This document shows positions 37,849-45,887 of a stretch of DNA of 64,000 nt, piece by piece. The position numbers and the translations under genes were made by a program. The first letter of the stretch is position 1, and the number at the start of each line of letters is the position of its first letter. This DNA is from Mycolicibacterium hassiacum DSM 44199 (GTDB taxonomy: Bacteria > Actinomycetota > Actinomycetes > Mycobacteriales > Mycobacteriaceae). The notes below the pieces were generated by a model that made no database searches, was not told where the DNA came from, and saw only the letters and a list, made by a program, of their open reading frames with translations. The stretch is taken from assembly GCF_900603025.1 (NCBI RefSeq), contig NZ_LR026975.1:868001-932000 (forward strand), read 5' to 3'.

Positions 37849-38616
37849 ATGGAGATCGAGGGCAAGAAGGCAATCATCGTCGGTGGTGCGTCCGGCTTCG
37901 GCAAGGCGACCGCAGAGCTGTTGAGCAAGCGCGGCGCGTCGGTTGCGATTCTCGACCGTCCCCAGTCAAAGGGCCAGGAGGTCGCCGACTCGATCGGGGG
38001 TTCCTTCTTCGCGGTGGACGTCACCGACTTCGAGGGCACCGAGAAGGTGCTGCAGCAGGCGGTCGACGCGCTCGGTGCCCTGCACATCATCGTGACCACC
38101 GCGGGCGGCGGTATCGCGGAGCGCACCATCAAGAAGGACGGGCCGCACAGCCTCGACTCGTTCCGCCAGGTCGTGGATCTCAACCTCATCGCCACCTTCA
38201 ACATCAGCCGGCTCGCGGCGTGGCAGATGAGCAAGCAGGATCTCGTCGACGATGAGCAGGAGGAGCGCGGCGTCATCATCAACACCGCCTCCATCGCGGC
38301 CTTCGAGGGGCAGATCGGGCAGGTCGCCTACACCGCGGCCAAGGCCGCGATCGCCGGGATGTGCCTGACCATGGCCCGCGATCTCGGCAGCCTCGGCATC
38401 CGTGCCCTCGCGATCGCGCCGAGCCTGTTCGCCACCGGTCTGACCCAGGGCATTCCCGACGAGTTCGCCAAGGCGCTGACCAAGGACGCGGCGTTCCCGA
38501 AGCGGCTGGGCAAGCCCGAGGAGTACGCCAAGCTGGTCGCCGCGATCGTGGAGAACCCGATGCTCAACGGCCAGTGCCTGCGGCTGGACGCCGGGCAGCG
38601 GTTCGCCCCCAAGTGA
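37849..38616 (+). CDS. Short-chain dehydrogenase, 3-hydroxyacyl-CoA dehydrogenase type II-like
   Basis: 255 residues; ATG at 37849 follows AAAGGAAG. GGASGFGKATAELLSKRGASV, TTAGGGIAERT, INTASIAAFEGQIGQVAYTAAKAA with the Ser-Tyr-Lys triad, and PKRLGKPEEYAKLV match the HSD17B10/type II HADH branch. It oxidises 3-hydroxyacyl-CoA or hydroxysteroids with NAD. It stands alone, with a strong terminator hairpin 27 bases after its stop. Codon use and ribosome site suggest good expression. Confidence 0.93.
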   Translation: MEIEGKKAIIVGGASGFGKATAELLSKRGASVAILDRPQSKGQEVADSIGGSFFAVDVTDFEGTEKVLQQAVDALGALHIIVTTAGGGIAERTIKKDGPHSLDSFRQVVDLNLIATFNISRLAAWQMSKQDLVDDEQEERGVIINTASIAAFEGQIGQVAYTAAKAAIAGMCLTMARDLGSLGIRALAIAPSLFATGLTQGIPDEFAKALTKDAAFPKRLGKPEEYAKLVAAIVENPMLNGQCLRLDAGQRFAPK

Positions 38617-38642
38617 TCGGCGGCCGCGACTGATCCTCCGAC

Positions 38643-38678
38643 GGTGCGCTACCGGTCTTCTTCGGCCGGTAGCGCACC
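38643..38678. terminator. Strong hairpin terminator
   Basis: GGTGCGCTACCGG and CCGGTAGCGCACC form a perfect 13-bp stem with a 10-base loop just after the SDR gene. No T-run follows, so termination may be intrinsic without U-tract, as proposed for mycobacteria. Confidence 0.65.
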
Positions 38679-38702
38679 GCATTCCCGGCTAGGGTTGAAC
38701 CC

Positions 38703-40439
38703 GTGTCGACCGTCGCCGACCAACTCGTCCGGGTGCTGCACCTCAGCGGGGTGCGTCGGGTGTACGGGCTGCCGGGCGACAGTCTCAACGGGTTCACCGA
38801 TGCGATTCGCCGGTCCGGGGTGCTCAGCTGGGAGCATGTGCGCCACGAGGAGACCGCGGGGTTCGCGGCGGCGGCCGATGCGGCGCTGACCGGGCAACTG
38901 GCGGTGTGCGCCGGCAGTTGCGGGCCGGGCAATCTGCATCTGATCAACGGGCTGTTCGATGCGCAGCAGTCCGGGGTACCGGTGTTGGCGATCGCCGCGC
39001 ACATCCCGCGCGCCGAGATCGGCTCCGGGTACTTCCAGGAAACCCACCCGCAGGAGCTGTTCCGCGAGTGCAGCGTGTACTGCGAGTTGGTCAGCACCGC
39101 GCAGATGGCGCCGCGCATCATCGCGATGGCCATGCGCGCCGCGCTCGAGGAACGCGGGGTGGCGGTGGTGGTCATCCCGGGGGAGATCTTCTCCGAGCGC
39201 GCCGCGTCCAGCGGCTGGAGCACCCGCCCGATCACCGCGTCCCGGTCGATCGTCCGCCCCGACGAGGCGTCGCTGCGGGCCGCGGCGGAGATCCTCAACG
39301 CCGCCGAGGCGGTCACGATCCTGGGCGGGGCCGGGGTGGCCGGTGCCCACGACGCGCTGATCCGGCTCGCCGGCACGCTGCAGGCGCCGGTGGTCCATGC
39401 GCTGCGGGGCAAGGAGTTCATCGAGTACGACAACCCGTTCGATGTCGGCATGACCGGTCTGCTCGGCTTCGCGTCGGGCTACAAGGCGATCAAGGAAGCC
39501 GACACGCTGCTGATGCTGGGCACCGATTTCCCGTATCAGCAGTTCTATCCCGACGACGCCAAGATCATCCAGGTCGACATCCGCGGCCGCCACATCGGCC
39601 GGCGCACCCCGGTCGACGTCGGGCTGGTCGGCACCGTGGCCGACACCCTGGCGGCCCTGGAGCCGCTGCTGGCGCCCAAGACCGACCGCACCCACCTGGA
39701 CCGGGCGCTGCGCCACTACCGCACCACCCGCAGGCGTCTCGACGAACTCGCCGTCAACGACCGCGACCGCACCCCTATCCGGCCGGAATACGTTGCCGCG
39801 CTGGTGGATCGGCTCGCCGCCGACGATGCGGTGTTCACCTGCGACGTCGGCTCGCCGGTGATCTGGGCGGCCCGCTATCTGACCATGAACGGCCGCCGGC
39901 GGCTGATCGGCTCGTTCAACCACGGCACCATGGCCAACGCGCTGCCGCACGCCATCGGCGCCCAGACCGCGCAACCGGACCGCCAGGTCGTCGCCCTGGC
40001 CGGTGACGGCGGACTGACCATGCTGTTCGGCGAGCTGGCCACCCTGATCCAGAACCGGTTGCCGGTCAAGATCGTGGTGTTCAACAACGCGTCGTTGAAC
40101 TTCGTCGAACTGGAGATGAAGGCCGCCGGCATCGTCAACTTCGGCACCGATCTGACCAACCCGGATTTCGCCGCGGTCGCCAACGCCATGGGCATCCTCG
40201 GCCGCCGTGTCGAACACCCCGCCGACCTGCAGCCCGCCCTGGCCGAGGCGCTCGGCCACGACGGCCCCGCCCTGCTCGACGTGCACACCGCCCGTCAGGA
40301 ACTGAGCATCCCCCCGACCATCACCGCCGAACAAGCCAAGGGCTTCTCGCTCTACGCCATCCGCACCATCCTCGCCGGCCGCGGCGACGAACTGCTGGAC
40401 CTCATCAGTACCAACGTCGCCCGCCGCATCCTGGACTGA
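38703..40439 (+). CDS. Thiamine diphosphate enzyme, pyruvate dehydrogenase (quinone)/oxidase-like
   Basis: 578 residues from GTG. The N-terminal VYGLPGDSLNGFTDAIRR and EHVRHEETAGFAAAADA contain the catalytic Glu, and ALAGDGGLTMLFGELATL ... NNASLNFVELEMK is the ThDP-binding GDG...NN motif. The closest type is PoxB, which decarboxylates pyruvate to acetate and passes electrons to quinone; relatives include sulfoacetaldehyde acetyltransferase and acetolactate synthase, so the substrate is likely but not certain. FAD-binding mid-domain and a C-terminal membrane-contact tail are plausible by length. Confidence 0.85.
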   Translation: MSTVADQLVRVLHLSGVRRVYGLPGDSLNGFTDAIRRSGVLSWEHVRHEETAGFAAAADAALTGQLAVCAGSCGPGNLHLINGLFDAQQSGVPVLAIAAHIPRAEIGSGYFQETHPQELFRECSVYCELVSTAQMAPRIIAMAMRAALEERGVAVVVIPGEIFSERAASSGWSTRPITASRSIVRPDEASLRAAAEILNAAEAVTILGGAGVAGAHDALIRLAGTLQAPVVHALRGKEFIEYDNPFDVGMTGLLGFASGYKAIKEADTLLMLGTDFPYQQFYPDDAKIIQVDIRGRHIGRRTPVDVGLVGTVADTLAALEPLLAPKTDRTHLDRALRHYRTTRRRLDELAVNDRDRTPIRPEYVAALVDRLAADDAVFTCDVGSPVIWAARYLTMNGRRRLIGSFNHGTMANALPHAIGAQTAQPDRQVVALAGDGGLTMLFGELATLIQNRLPVKIVVFNNASLNFVELEMKAAGIVNFGTDLTNPDFAAVANAMGILGRRVEHPADLQPALAEALGHDGPALLDVHTARQELSIPPTITAEQAKGFSLYAIRTILAGRGDELLDLISTNVARRILD

Positions 40440-40804
40440 ACCGCGAAGGCTATCCGCGAAACGAACGCGACAGCCGATGTCCCCACACGCGAGTGACCGG
40501 GCGGGTGGCCGCGACACCGTCGGCGGCGGCGGTCAACGCCTTCTGCTGTTCGACCTACTGTTCGACCGAGGACGTCGTCGCCCGGGACGCGCAGCTGTTG
40601 CTGGCCGCTCTGCGGCAGCGGTTCGGCGACTTCGTGATCCCGGTGGTAGCTGGCGCACGAGTGGGCACGCCGTGCAGGCCCGGTCGCATTTCACCGCGCG
40701 TACCGTCACTGAGAAGCTGCCGGCCGACCGCTGCGCCGGCGCGTGGGACCGACATGCCCGGTATCCGGGTTCAGCCGAAGCGGCCGGGCTGACACGATGA
40801 CAGC
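40440..40804. other. 365-bp gap without a recognisable gene
   Basis: An open frame runs 40493-40792 on the forward strand (DAQLLLAALRQRFGDFVIPVV in its middle), and others overlap on both strands, but none has a ribosome site or family motif. It may be an old gene remnant. No repeat or clear promoter is visible. Confidence 0.4.
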
Positions 40805-41872
40805 ATGCCCGACGATGTGCAGCAGCTGCCGACACTGAGCGACGACGACCAGGCCGCCCTCACCGACTGGGTGCGCCGCCAGGGGCTGGGGGAGACGGTC
40901 GGTGACGTGGAACCGCTGACCGGCGGCACCCAGAACATCGTGGTGCGGCTGCGTATCGACGACCGCACCGTGGTGCTGCGCCGGCCGCCGCTGCATCCGC
41001 GGCCGACCAGCAACAAGACGATGCTGCGCGAGATCGCCGCGCTGCGCACACTGGCGGGCACCCCGGTGCCGCACCCCGAATTCATCGCCGGCTGCGAGGA
41101 TCTCAGCGTTCTGGGCGTGGTGTTCTACCTCATGGAGGAGGTCGACGGGTTCAACCCCGGCGACCGCATGGAGGACGCCTACGTGCGCAACCCCGACTGG
41201 CGGCACCGGGTCGGGCTGTCCTACGCGGCCGGCCTGGCCCGGCTGGGACAGGTCGCCTGGGAGCACACGCCGCTGGCCGAACTCAAACGCCCGGGCTCGT
41301 TCCTGCAGCGGCAGGTTCCGCAGTTCCTGCGGCTGCTGGACAGCTACCGCCACGACCGCTACGACCCGGCGACACTGGCGGTCGGCGAACTGGCCGACTG
41401 GCTGACGGCGAACCTGCCGCCGGACGGCCCGCTCGGCGTCATCCACGGTGATCCGCATCTGAGCAATGTGCTGCTGCGCCGCGACCGGCCCGAGCTGGCG
41501 GCGTTCGTCGACTGGGAGATGTGCACGATCGGCGATCCGCTGCTGGACCTGGGCTGGATGCTGATCTGCTGGCCGCTGGAGACCGACACCATCGGCGCGG
41601 GTGCGCAACTGGCCGCGCTGGGCGGGCTGGCCGGCCGAGCCGAACTCCTGGAGGCCTACCTGAGCGCGGGTGGCCGCGAAACCGACCACCTGGACTGGTA
41701 TCTCGCGTTGGCGTGTTTCAAGCTCGGCATCGTCATCGAGGGCACCTGGTCGCGTTATCTGGCGGGTCAGGCCGGCCGGGAGGCGGGGGAGCGGCTGCAC
41801 ACCTCGGCGCAGCACCTGATCGACATCGGTACACGGATCACCAAGGGCGACAACCCGTTCGGGCTGGCGTGA
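40805..41872 (+). CDS. APH-family phosphotransferase (ACAD10-type kinase domain)
   Basis: 355 residues. TGGTQNIVVRLRIDDRTVVLRR is the nucleotide-binding loop, LGVIHGDPHLSNVLLRR the catalytic HGDxxxxN loop, and AFVDWEMCTIGDPLLDLGW the Mg-binding strand. In mycobacteria such proteins often sit with acyl-CoA dehydrogenases and are thought to phosphorylate hydroxyacyl-CoA (as in human ACAD10/11). No ACAD is adjacent here. It shows what the truncated frame at 26463 has lost. Convergent with the TauE-like gene with no spacer. Confidence 0.9.
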   Translation: MPDDVQQLPTLSDDDQAALTDWVRRQGLGETVGDVEPLTGGTQNIVVRLRIDDRTVVLRRPPLHPRPTSNKTMLREIAALRTLAGTPVPHPEFIAGCEDLSVLGVVFYLMEEVDGFNPGDRMEDAYVRNPDWRHRVGLSYAAGLARLGQVAWEHTPLAELKRPGSFLQRQVPQFLRLLDSYRHDRYDPATLAVGELADWLTANLPPDGPLGVIHGDPHLSNVLLRRDRPELAAFVDWEMCTIGDPLLDLGWMLICWPLETDTIGAGAQLAALGGLAGRAELLEAYLSAGGRETDHLDWYLALACFKLGIVIEGTWSRYLAGQAGREAGERLHTSAQHLIDIGTRITKGDNPFGLA

Positions 41873-42637
41873 TCAGAACGCATCGATGGCGAGCCTGACC
41901 GCGAGCGCCAGGCCGGCGATCCCGATCGCCACCCGCATCGGCCCGGGCGGCGCGTGACGCACCACGACCGGCCCCAACCGGGAGCCCACCAGGCAACCGA
42001 GACCGAGCGGAACCACCGCCGCCCACGCGACCGGCGCGACCACCACGAACACCGCCGCAGCCACCACGTTCGCGGTGCCCAACAGCAGGTTCTTGGCGGC
42101 GTTGGCATGCGTCAGCGGGGCGCTGTCGTCGGTCCGCAGCAGCAACGCCAGCAGCAGCACGCCCGCCGCCGCGCCGAAGTATCCGCCGTAGACCGCGATC
42201 ACCAACACCCCGGCCGCCTCGGCGAGAGCGGTGGCCGGATGCCGTCGCCGCGGATGCGGCTTGTCCTCACCGCGCGGCAGCAGGATGGCCAGGGCGGCGA
42301 AGCCGAGCAGGAACGGCACGGATTTCTCGAACCCCTCGGCCGGCGTCGACAACAGCAGCACCGCGCCCAGGATCCCGCCCAGCGCCGCGGCGGGTGCCAA
42401 CCGGGCCAGGGACCGGGTCTGATCGGCGAGTTCGGGGCGGGAGCCGGCCACCGAGCCGATCGCGTTGAACACCAGCGACACGGTGTTGGTCATGTTCGCG
42501 GTCACCGGCGGCAGACCCACGAGCAGCAGCGCGGGGTAGGTGGCGACCGAGGCGAGTCCGGCGATGCTGCCGGTGAGGCCGCCCACCACGCCGGCCGCGG
42601 CGAGGAAGGCCGCCTCCCACCCAGTCATCCGGGACAT
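41873..42637 (-). CDS. TauE/SafE-family sulfite/anion exporter-like permease
   Basis: 254 residues from ATG at 42637 (product begins Met-Ser-Arg-Met-Thr-Gly-Trp). The longer frame reads into the 23-bp tandem repeats and was rejected. About seven or eight hydrophobic helices, with GGLTGSIAGLASVATYPALL and GGYFGAAAGVLLLALL as the two inverted family motifs. Inner-membrane permease, proposed to move sulfur oxyanions or small organic anions. Its promoter region is taken up by the tandem array, so copy number could affect expression. Confidence 0.88.
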   Translation of the reverse strand: MSRMTGWEAAFLAAAGVVGGLTGSIAGLASVATYPALLLVGLPPVTANMTNTVSLVFNAIGSVAGSRPELADQTRSLARLAPAAALGGILGAVLLLSTPAEGFEKSVPFLLGFAALAILLPRGEDKPHPRRRHPATALAEAAGVLVIAVYGGYFGAAAGVLLLALLLRTDDSAPLTHANAAKNLLLGTANVVAAAVFVVVAPVAWAAVVPLGLGCLVGSRLGPVVVRHAPPGPMRVAIGIAGLALAVRLAIDAF

Positions 42638-42652
42638 TGTTGATGTCCCGCG

Positions 42653-42800
42653 CCGGAGGCGCAAAACGAGTCCAGCCGGAGGCGCAAAACGAGTCCAGCC
42701 GGAGGCGCAAAACGAGTCCAGCCGGAGGCGCAAAACGAGTCCAGCCGGAGGCGCAAAACGAGTCCAGCCGGAGGCGCAAAACGAGTCCAGCCGGAGGCGC
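42653..42800. repeat. VNTR-like array, 23-bp unit, 6.4 copies
   Basis: Unit CCGGAGGCGCAAAACGAGTC-CAG repeated six times without change, plus a 10-base partial copy. It sits between the TauE-like start and the promoter of the LeuA-domain gene. Because 23 is not a multiple of three, it reads open in rotating frames and creates spurious long ORFs. Confidence 0.97.
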
Positions 42801-42863
42801 CGCCGAGTGGCGTGACCTGGGGCGCACCGGCCGATCGATGACGAAACGTTGCCGAAAAGTTGT

Positions 42864-42892
42864 TTGCGCGGTGTCGGTGCGAGGTCTACTAT
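42864..42892 (+). promoter_or_regulatory. Promoter of the LeuA-domain operon
   Basis: -35 TTGCGC at 42864-42869, 17-bp spacer, -10 TACTAT at 42887-42892. The expected transcription start is 42899-42900, exactly at the GTG of the leader peptide. Confidence 0.6.
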
Positions 42893-42899
42893 CGCGAAC

Positions 42900-42941
42900 G
42901 TGCCGAGGCGACTCGTAGTAGCAATCCACAGCGGGGTCTGA
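42900..42941 (+). CDS. Leaderless leader peptide rich in branched-chain codons
   Basis: GTG at 42900 opens a 13-codon frame MPRRLVVAIHSGV ending in TGA. It has five branched-chain codons (Leu, Val, Val, Ile, Val), four of them clustered. The -10 box ends 8 bases before the start, so the transcript would begin at the GTG, a common arrangement in mycobacteria. The Val-Val-Ala-Ile codons lie in the left arm of the hairpin at 42916-42974, so a ribosome stalled for lack of charged tRNA would open that stem. Typical geometry of ribosome-mediated attenuation. Expression is not proven. Confidence 0.6.
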   Translation: MPRRLVVAIHSGV

Positions 42942-42974
42942 TCCAGACCGACCCCCCGCTGTGGGTCGCTGCTA
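42916..42974 (+). promoter_or_regulatory. Long hairpin, probable attenuator of the LeuA-domain gene
   Basis: TAGTAGCAATCCACAGCGGG pairs with CCCGCTGTGGGTCGCTGCTA (about 20 bp allowing three G-U-type mismatches). A smaller stem GGTCTG-ATC-CAGACC lies in its loop, and GACCC...GGGTC offers an alternative fold. No T-run follows, so the switch could act on translation or Rho rather than intrinsic termination. Confidence 0.6.
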
Positions 42975-43020
42975 TTCGCTCATTTGTCGGTCGCCAACCC
43001 TCGATCCAGAGATCCGGCAC

Positions 43021-43524
43021 ATGACAATCACTCATCCACATTCGTTGGCATCCGGTACGGAACTCCCTAGCGGTATTGGCGTCGAGATGGACGTTCCCCT
43101 GCCCCGAGGTCTGCGTGAAGAGGCTCACGCGCCGACGTTTCAGGCCTTCCTGGCCCAGTACCCGCCGAGCCCCGGTCCGCTGCAGCTGAACCGGTGGATC
43201 TGCGTCGATGAGGGCCGTCCCGCCACCCGGTGGGGCCCCCAGGCCCGCAACTACCAGGCCACCCTGGCGTTCGGCGACCGGGTCAGCACGTCGTCGGCGA
43301 CCGCCTGCGGGCCGGTGGCAGCGCTCACCGAGATGCTCTACCAGCGCGGGATCGCGGTGGAGTTGACCGCGTTCCACCAGCTTCCGGCCGGCGAGCACAC
43401 CGCGACGTTTCTCCGCGGCTCCGACGGCGGGCGGTCGGAGTGGGGCCTGGGCCTGGCCGACGACCCGACCAGCTCGGCGCTGCACGCGGTCATCGCGTGT
43501 GCGAACCGGTTGCTGTCGTCGTAA
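43021..43524 (+). CDS. Orphan LeuA allosteric (regulatory) domain protein
   Basis: 167 residues from ATG at 43021. LQLNRWICVDEG, then ACGPVAALTEMLYQRGIAVE and GLGLADDPTSSALHAVIACA match the C-terminal leucine-binding dimerisation domain of 2-isopropylmalate synthase (compare [20 protein letters not shown] in M. tuberculosis LeuA). The catalytic TIM barrel is absent. It might bind leucine, or hetero-associate with LeuA. The branched-chain leader peptide upstream supports a role linked to amino-acid supply. Function is otherwise unknown. Confidence 0.75.
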   Translation: MTITHPHSLASGTELPSGIGVEMDVPLPRGLREEAHAPTFQAFLAQYPPSPGPLQLNRWICVDEGRPATRWGPQARNYQATLAFGDRVSTSSATACGPVAALTEMLYQRGIAVELTAFHQLPAGEHTATFLRGSDGGRSEWGLGLADDPTSSALHAVIACANRLLSS

Positions 43525-43557
43525 CGATCCGGCAACAGAATGCAGGACGAAAAGTAA

Positions 43558-43604
43558 AGCGCCGAAACAGAATTCCGGCCGAAGCCGGGTTCTGTTTCGG
43601 CGCT
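43558..43604. terminator. Bidirectional hairpin between convergent genes
   Basis: AGCGCCGAAACAGAATTCCG and the matching CGGGTTCTGTTTCGGCGCT form a stem of about 20 bp with loop CCGAAG, between the LeuA-domain gene and cyp136. Single copy in this window. Confidence 0.7.
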
Positions 43605-43617
43605 GTCCGGTCGTCGC

Positions 43618-45102
43618 TCAGCGCAGCGGGCGCAGCACGATCGGCATCCCGTCGATCGGCACCGGCATCCCGGCGTAGTCGTAGCGCGGCTTGTAACCCG
43701 GCCGCACCAGCTCCAGCCGGTACTGCCGCAGCAACCGGTGCATCACGGTCTTGATCTCGAGCTGGCCGAACACCATGCCGATGCACTTGTGCGCACCGCC
43801 GCCGAACGGGGCGAACGCGTAGCGGTGCCGCTTGTGCTCGGCGCGCGGCTCGGCGAACCGCTCGGGATCGAACTTCTCCGGATCGGTCCACAGCTCCGGC
43901 AGCCGGTGGTTCATGCCCGGCCAGGTCACCACGTTGGTGCCGGCCGGCAGGTAGTAGCCCAGCAGATCGGTGTCGCGGACCGTCTGGCGGACGTTGAACG
44001 GCAGCGGCGTGACCAGCCGCAGCGACTCGTTGATCACCAGGTCGTAGGTCTCGAGTTTCTCCAGCGCCTCGATGTCCAGCGGGCCGTCGCCGATCCGCTC
44101 CGACTCCTCGCGGCAGCGTTCCTGCCACTCCGGGTAGGCGGCGAGGTAGTAGCCCATGGTGGTCAGCGTCGACGTCGACGTGTCGTGCGCGGCCATCATG
44201 AGGAAGATCATGTGGTTGACGATGTCCACGTCGCTGAACCGGTTGCCGTCCTCGTCCTCGGTGTGGCACAGCACCGTGAGCATGTCGGTGCCGGTCGCGT
44301 TGCGGCGCTCCTGGACCCGCTTCTCGAAGTAGTCCTCGAGCACCTTGCGCGCCTTCAGGCCCCGCCACCACTTGAACGGCGGCACGCTGGTGCGGATGAT
44401 CGCGCCGCCCGCGCGGGTGGTGATGGCGAACGCCTCGTTGATCTTGGTGACCAGCTCCTTGTCGGTGCCCGGCTCATGGCCCATGAACACCACCGAGGCG
44501 ATGTCGAGGGTGAGCTCCTTGAGGGCGGGGTGCAGCAGGAAGCGCGGGTCGTTGGCCGGCCAGTCCTCGGCCACCACCTTCGAGGCCACCTTGTCGATGT
44601 GCTCGACGTAGCCGGACAGCCGAGTGCGGGTGAACGCCTCCTGCATGATCCGGCGGTGGAACATGTGCTCCTCGAAGTCCAGCATCATCAGCCCGCGGTT
44701 GAAGAACGGGCCGATGACCGGATGCCAGCCCTTCTGGGAGTAGTCCTTGCGCTTGTTGGAGAACACCTCCTGGGTGGCGTCGGGGCCGAGCGCGGAGACC
44801 GACGACAGCGCCGGGGAGTAGGCGTAGTGCACCGGGCCGTACTTGCGGTACACCTGCAGCACATAGTCGGGGCCGCCGCGGAACGCCTCGATCATGTGCC
44901 CGATGATCGGCAGCCCGGCGTCGCCCAGGACCGGTTTGAGCCCGCTGCCCGGGGGCGGCTCGGCCAGGACGAACTGCTTCCAGTCGCGCTCGTTGAGCCG
45001 CTTCTCCACCAGGCCCAGCCCCGGGATCGTGTTCAGGGTGGGGGTCAGCCGCCGCTTCGCCTGGTCGAGCAGGTAATCCTTGGTGCTGATGGTGGTCGGC
45101 AT
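43618..45102 (-). CDS. cyp136: Cytochrome P450 CYP136
   Basis: 494 residues, close to the 492 of M. tuberculosis CYP136. ATG at 45102 follows GAGGAG. I-helix MMAAHDTSTSTLTTMGYYL, ExxR in INESLRLV, and heme loop FAPFGGGAHKCIGMVFGQLE, the last resembling the sterol-demethylase/CYP51-like group. Divergent from a TetR gene and followed in order by SDR and dinB, the same order as Rv3059-Rv3056. Its promoter region holds a perfect 18-bp palindrome. Confidence 0.9.
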   Translation of the reverse strand: MPTTISTKDYLLDQAKRRLTPTLNTIPGLGLVEKRLNERDWKQFVLAEPPPGSGLKPVLGDAGLPIIGHMIEAFRGGPDYVLQVYRKYGPVHYAYSPALSSVSALGPDATQEVFSNKRKDYSQKGWHPVIGPFFNRGLMMLDFEEHMFHRRIMQEAFTRTRLSGYVEHIDKVASKVVAEDWPANDPRFLLHPALKELTLDIASVVFMGHEPGTDKELVTKINEAFAITTRAGGAIIRTSVPPFKWWRGLKARKVLEDYFEKRVQERRNATGTDMLTVLCHTEDEDGNRFSDVDIVNHMIFLMMAAHDTSTSTLTTMGYYLAAYPEWQERCREESERIGDGPLDIEALEKLETYDLVINESLRLVTPLPFNVRQTVRDTDLLGYYLPAGTNVVTWPGMNHRLPELWTDPEKFDPERFAEPRAEHKRHRYAFAPFGGGAHKCIGMVFGQLEIKTVMHRLLRQYRLELVRPGYKPRYDYAGMPVPIDGMPIVLRPLR

Positions 45103-45161
45103 CTGGGCTCCTCAGAACTGACTGTGGCCGTTGTCACTCGCATGCCCATCCTGTATGGCAG

Positions 45162-45179
45162 ACTTGACGGACGTCAAGT
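45162..45179. promoter_or_regulatory. Perfect palindrome, probable TetR operator
   Basis: ACTTGACGGACGTCAAGT: 8-base perfect arms around GA, between the divergent cyp136 and TetR genes, 37 bases before the TetR start. Confidence 0.65.
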
Positions 45180-45216
45180 TTGGTTGCAGCGTGGCGTAAT
45201 GCGAAGGTCTACAGCC

Positions 45217-45858
45217 ATGACCGCCGAGTCAGCCCCAACGGGCGCCCGCCGCAGCCGAGGAGACCGTCAGCGCGACGCGATCATCAACGCGGTCCGCGAG
45301 TTGGTCCGGGAACAGTCCTTTGCCGACCTGTCGGTCAGCGCGATCAGCGAACGGGCCGGGGTGGCCCGGTCCGGCTTCTACTTCTACTTCGACTCCAAGT
45401 ACGCGGTGCTGGCCACGATCCTGGCCAGCGCCAGCGAGGAGCTCGACAAGCTCACCCACAACTTTGCGCCGCGGGAACCCGGCGAGACACCCGAGGAGTT
45501 CGCCCGCCGGATGGTCGGCAGCGCCGCGGCCGTGATGGCGGTCCAGGACCCGATCATGGCCGCCTGCGTGGCGGCGCGGAATACCGATCCGCAGATCCGT
45601 GATCTGCTCGACGACTTCGCCGACGGGATCATCAACAAGATCATCAGCATCGTCGAACAGGACGCCGATGCCTGCCCGATCAGCGATGACCTGCCCGCCC
45701 TGGTGCGGACCCTGTCCGCGACGACCCTGATGACGCTCAGCCGCGACAGCGCGTTCATCGGCCGGGGCGAGGATCCGGCGCGCGCCATCCGGGTGGTCGA
45801 GCAGCTGTGGCTCAACGCCCTGTGGGGTGGGCGGGCACGCTCGACCGAATCGGCCTGA
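45217..45858 (+). CDS. TetR-family regulator (Rv3058c-like)
   Basis: 213 residues from ATG at 45217 with GAAGG upstream; an in-frame ATG at 45199 is possible. The HTH is SFADLSVSAISERAGVARSG followed by FYFYFDSKYAVLATI, the classic TetR recognition helix and spacer. Helical ligand-binding domain follows. Probably represses itself and the divergent cyp136 through the 45162 palindrome. Upstream of the SDR in the same direction, 29 bases apart, so the SDR may belong to the same unit. Confidence 0.92.
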   Translation: MTAESAPTGARRSRGDRQRDAIINAVRELVREQSFADLSVSAISERAGVARSGFYFYFDSKYAVLATILASASEELDKLTHNFAPREPGETPEEFARRMVGSAAAVMAVQDPIMAACVAARNTDPQIRDLLDDFADGIINKIISIVEQDADACPISDDLPALVRTLSATTLMTLSRDSAFIGRGEDPARAIRVVEQLWLNALWGGRARSTESA

Positions 45859-45887
45859 TCCGGCTCGGCGCCGGTATTCTCACCGCC

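Noticed and set aside
34910..37924. 1004-codon forward frame opposite ligB and the Mo enzyme
   Set aside because: No motif, Ser/Arg/Pro-rich, spans two real reverse genes.
40493..40792. 99-codon frame between the ThDP enzyme and phosphotransferase
   Set aside because: No ribosome site, no recognised family and competing frames on both strands; left as a possible remnant.
42540..42918. Forward repeat-encoded proteins across the 23-bp array
   Set aside because: The array is open in several frames by composition; no ribosome site or homologous domain.
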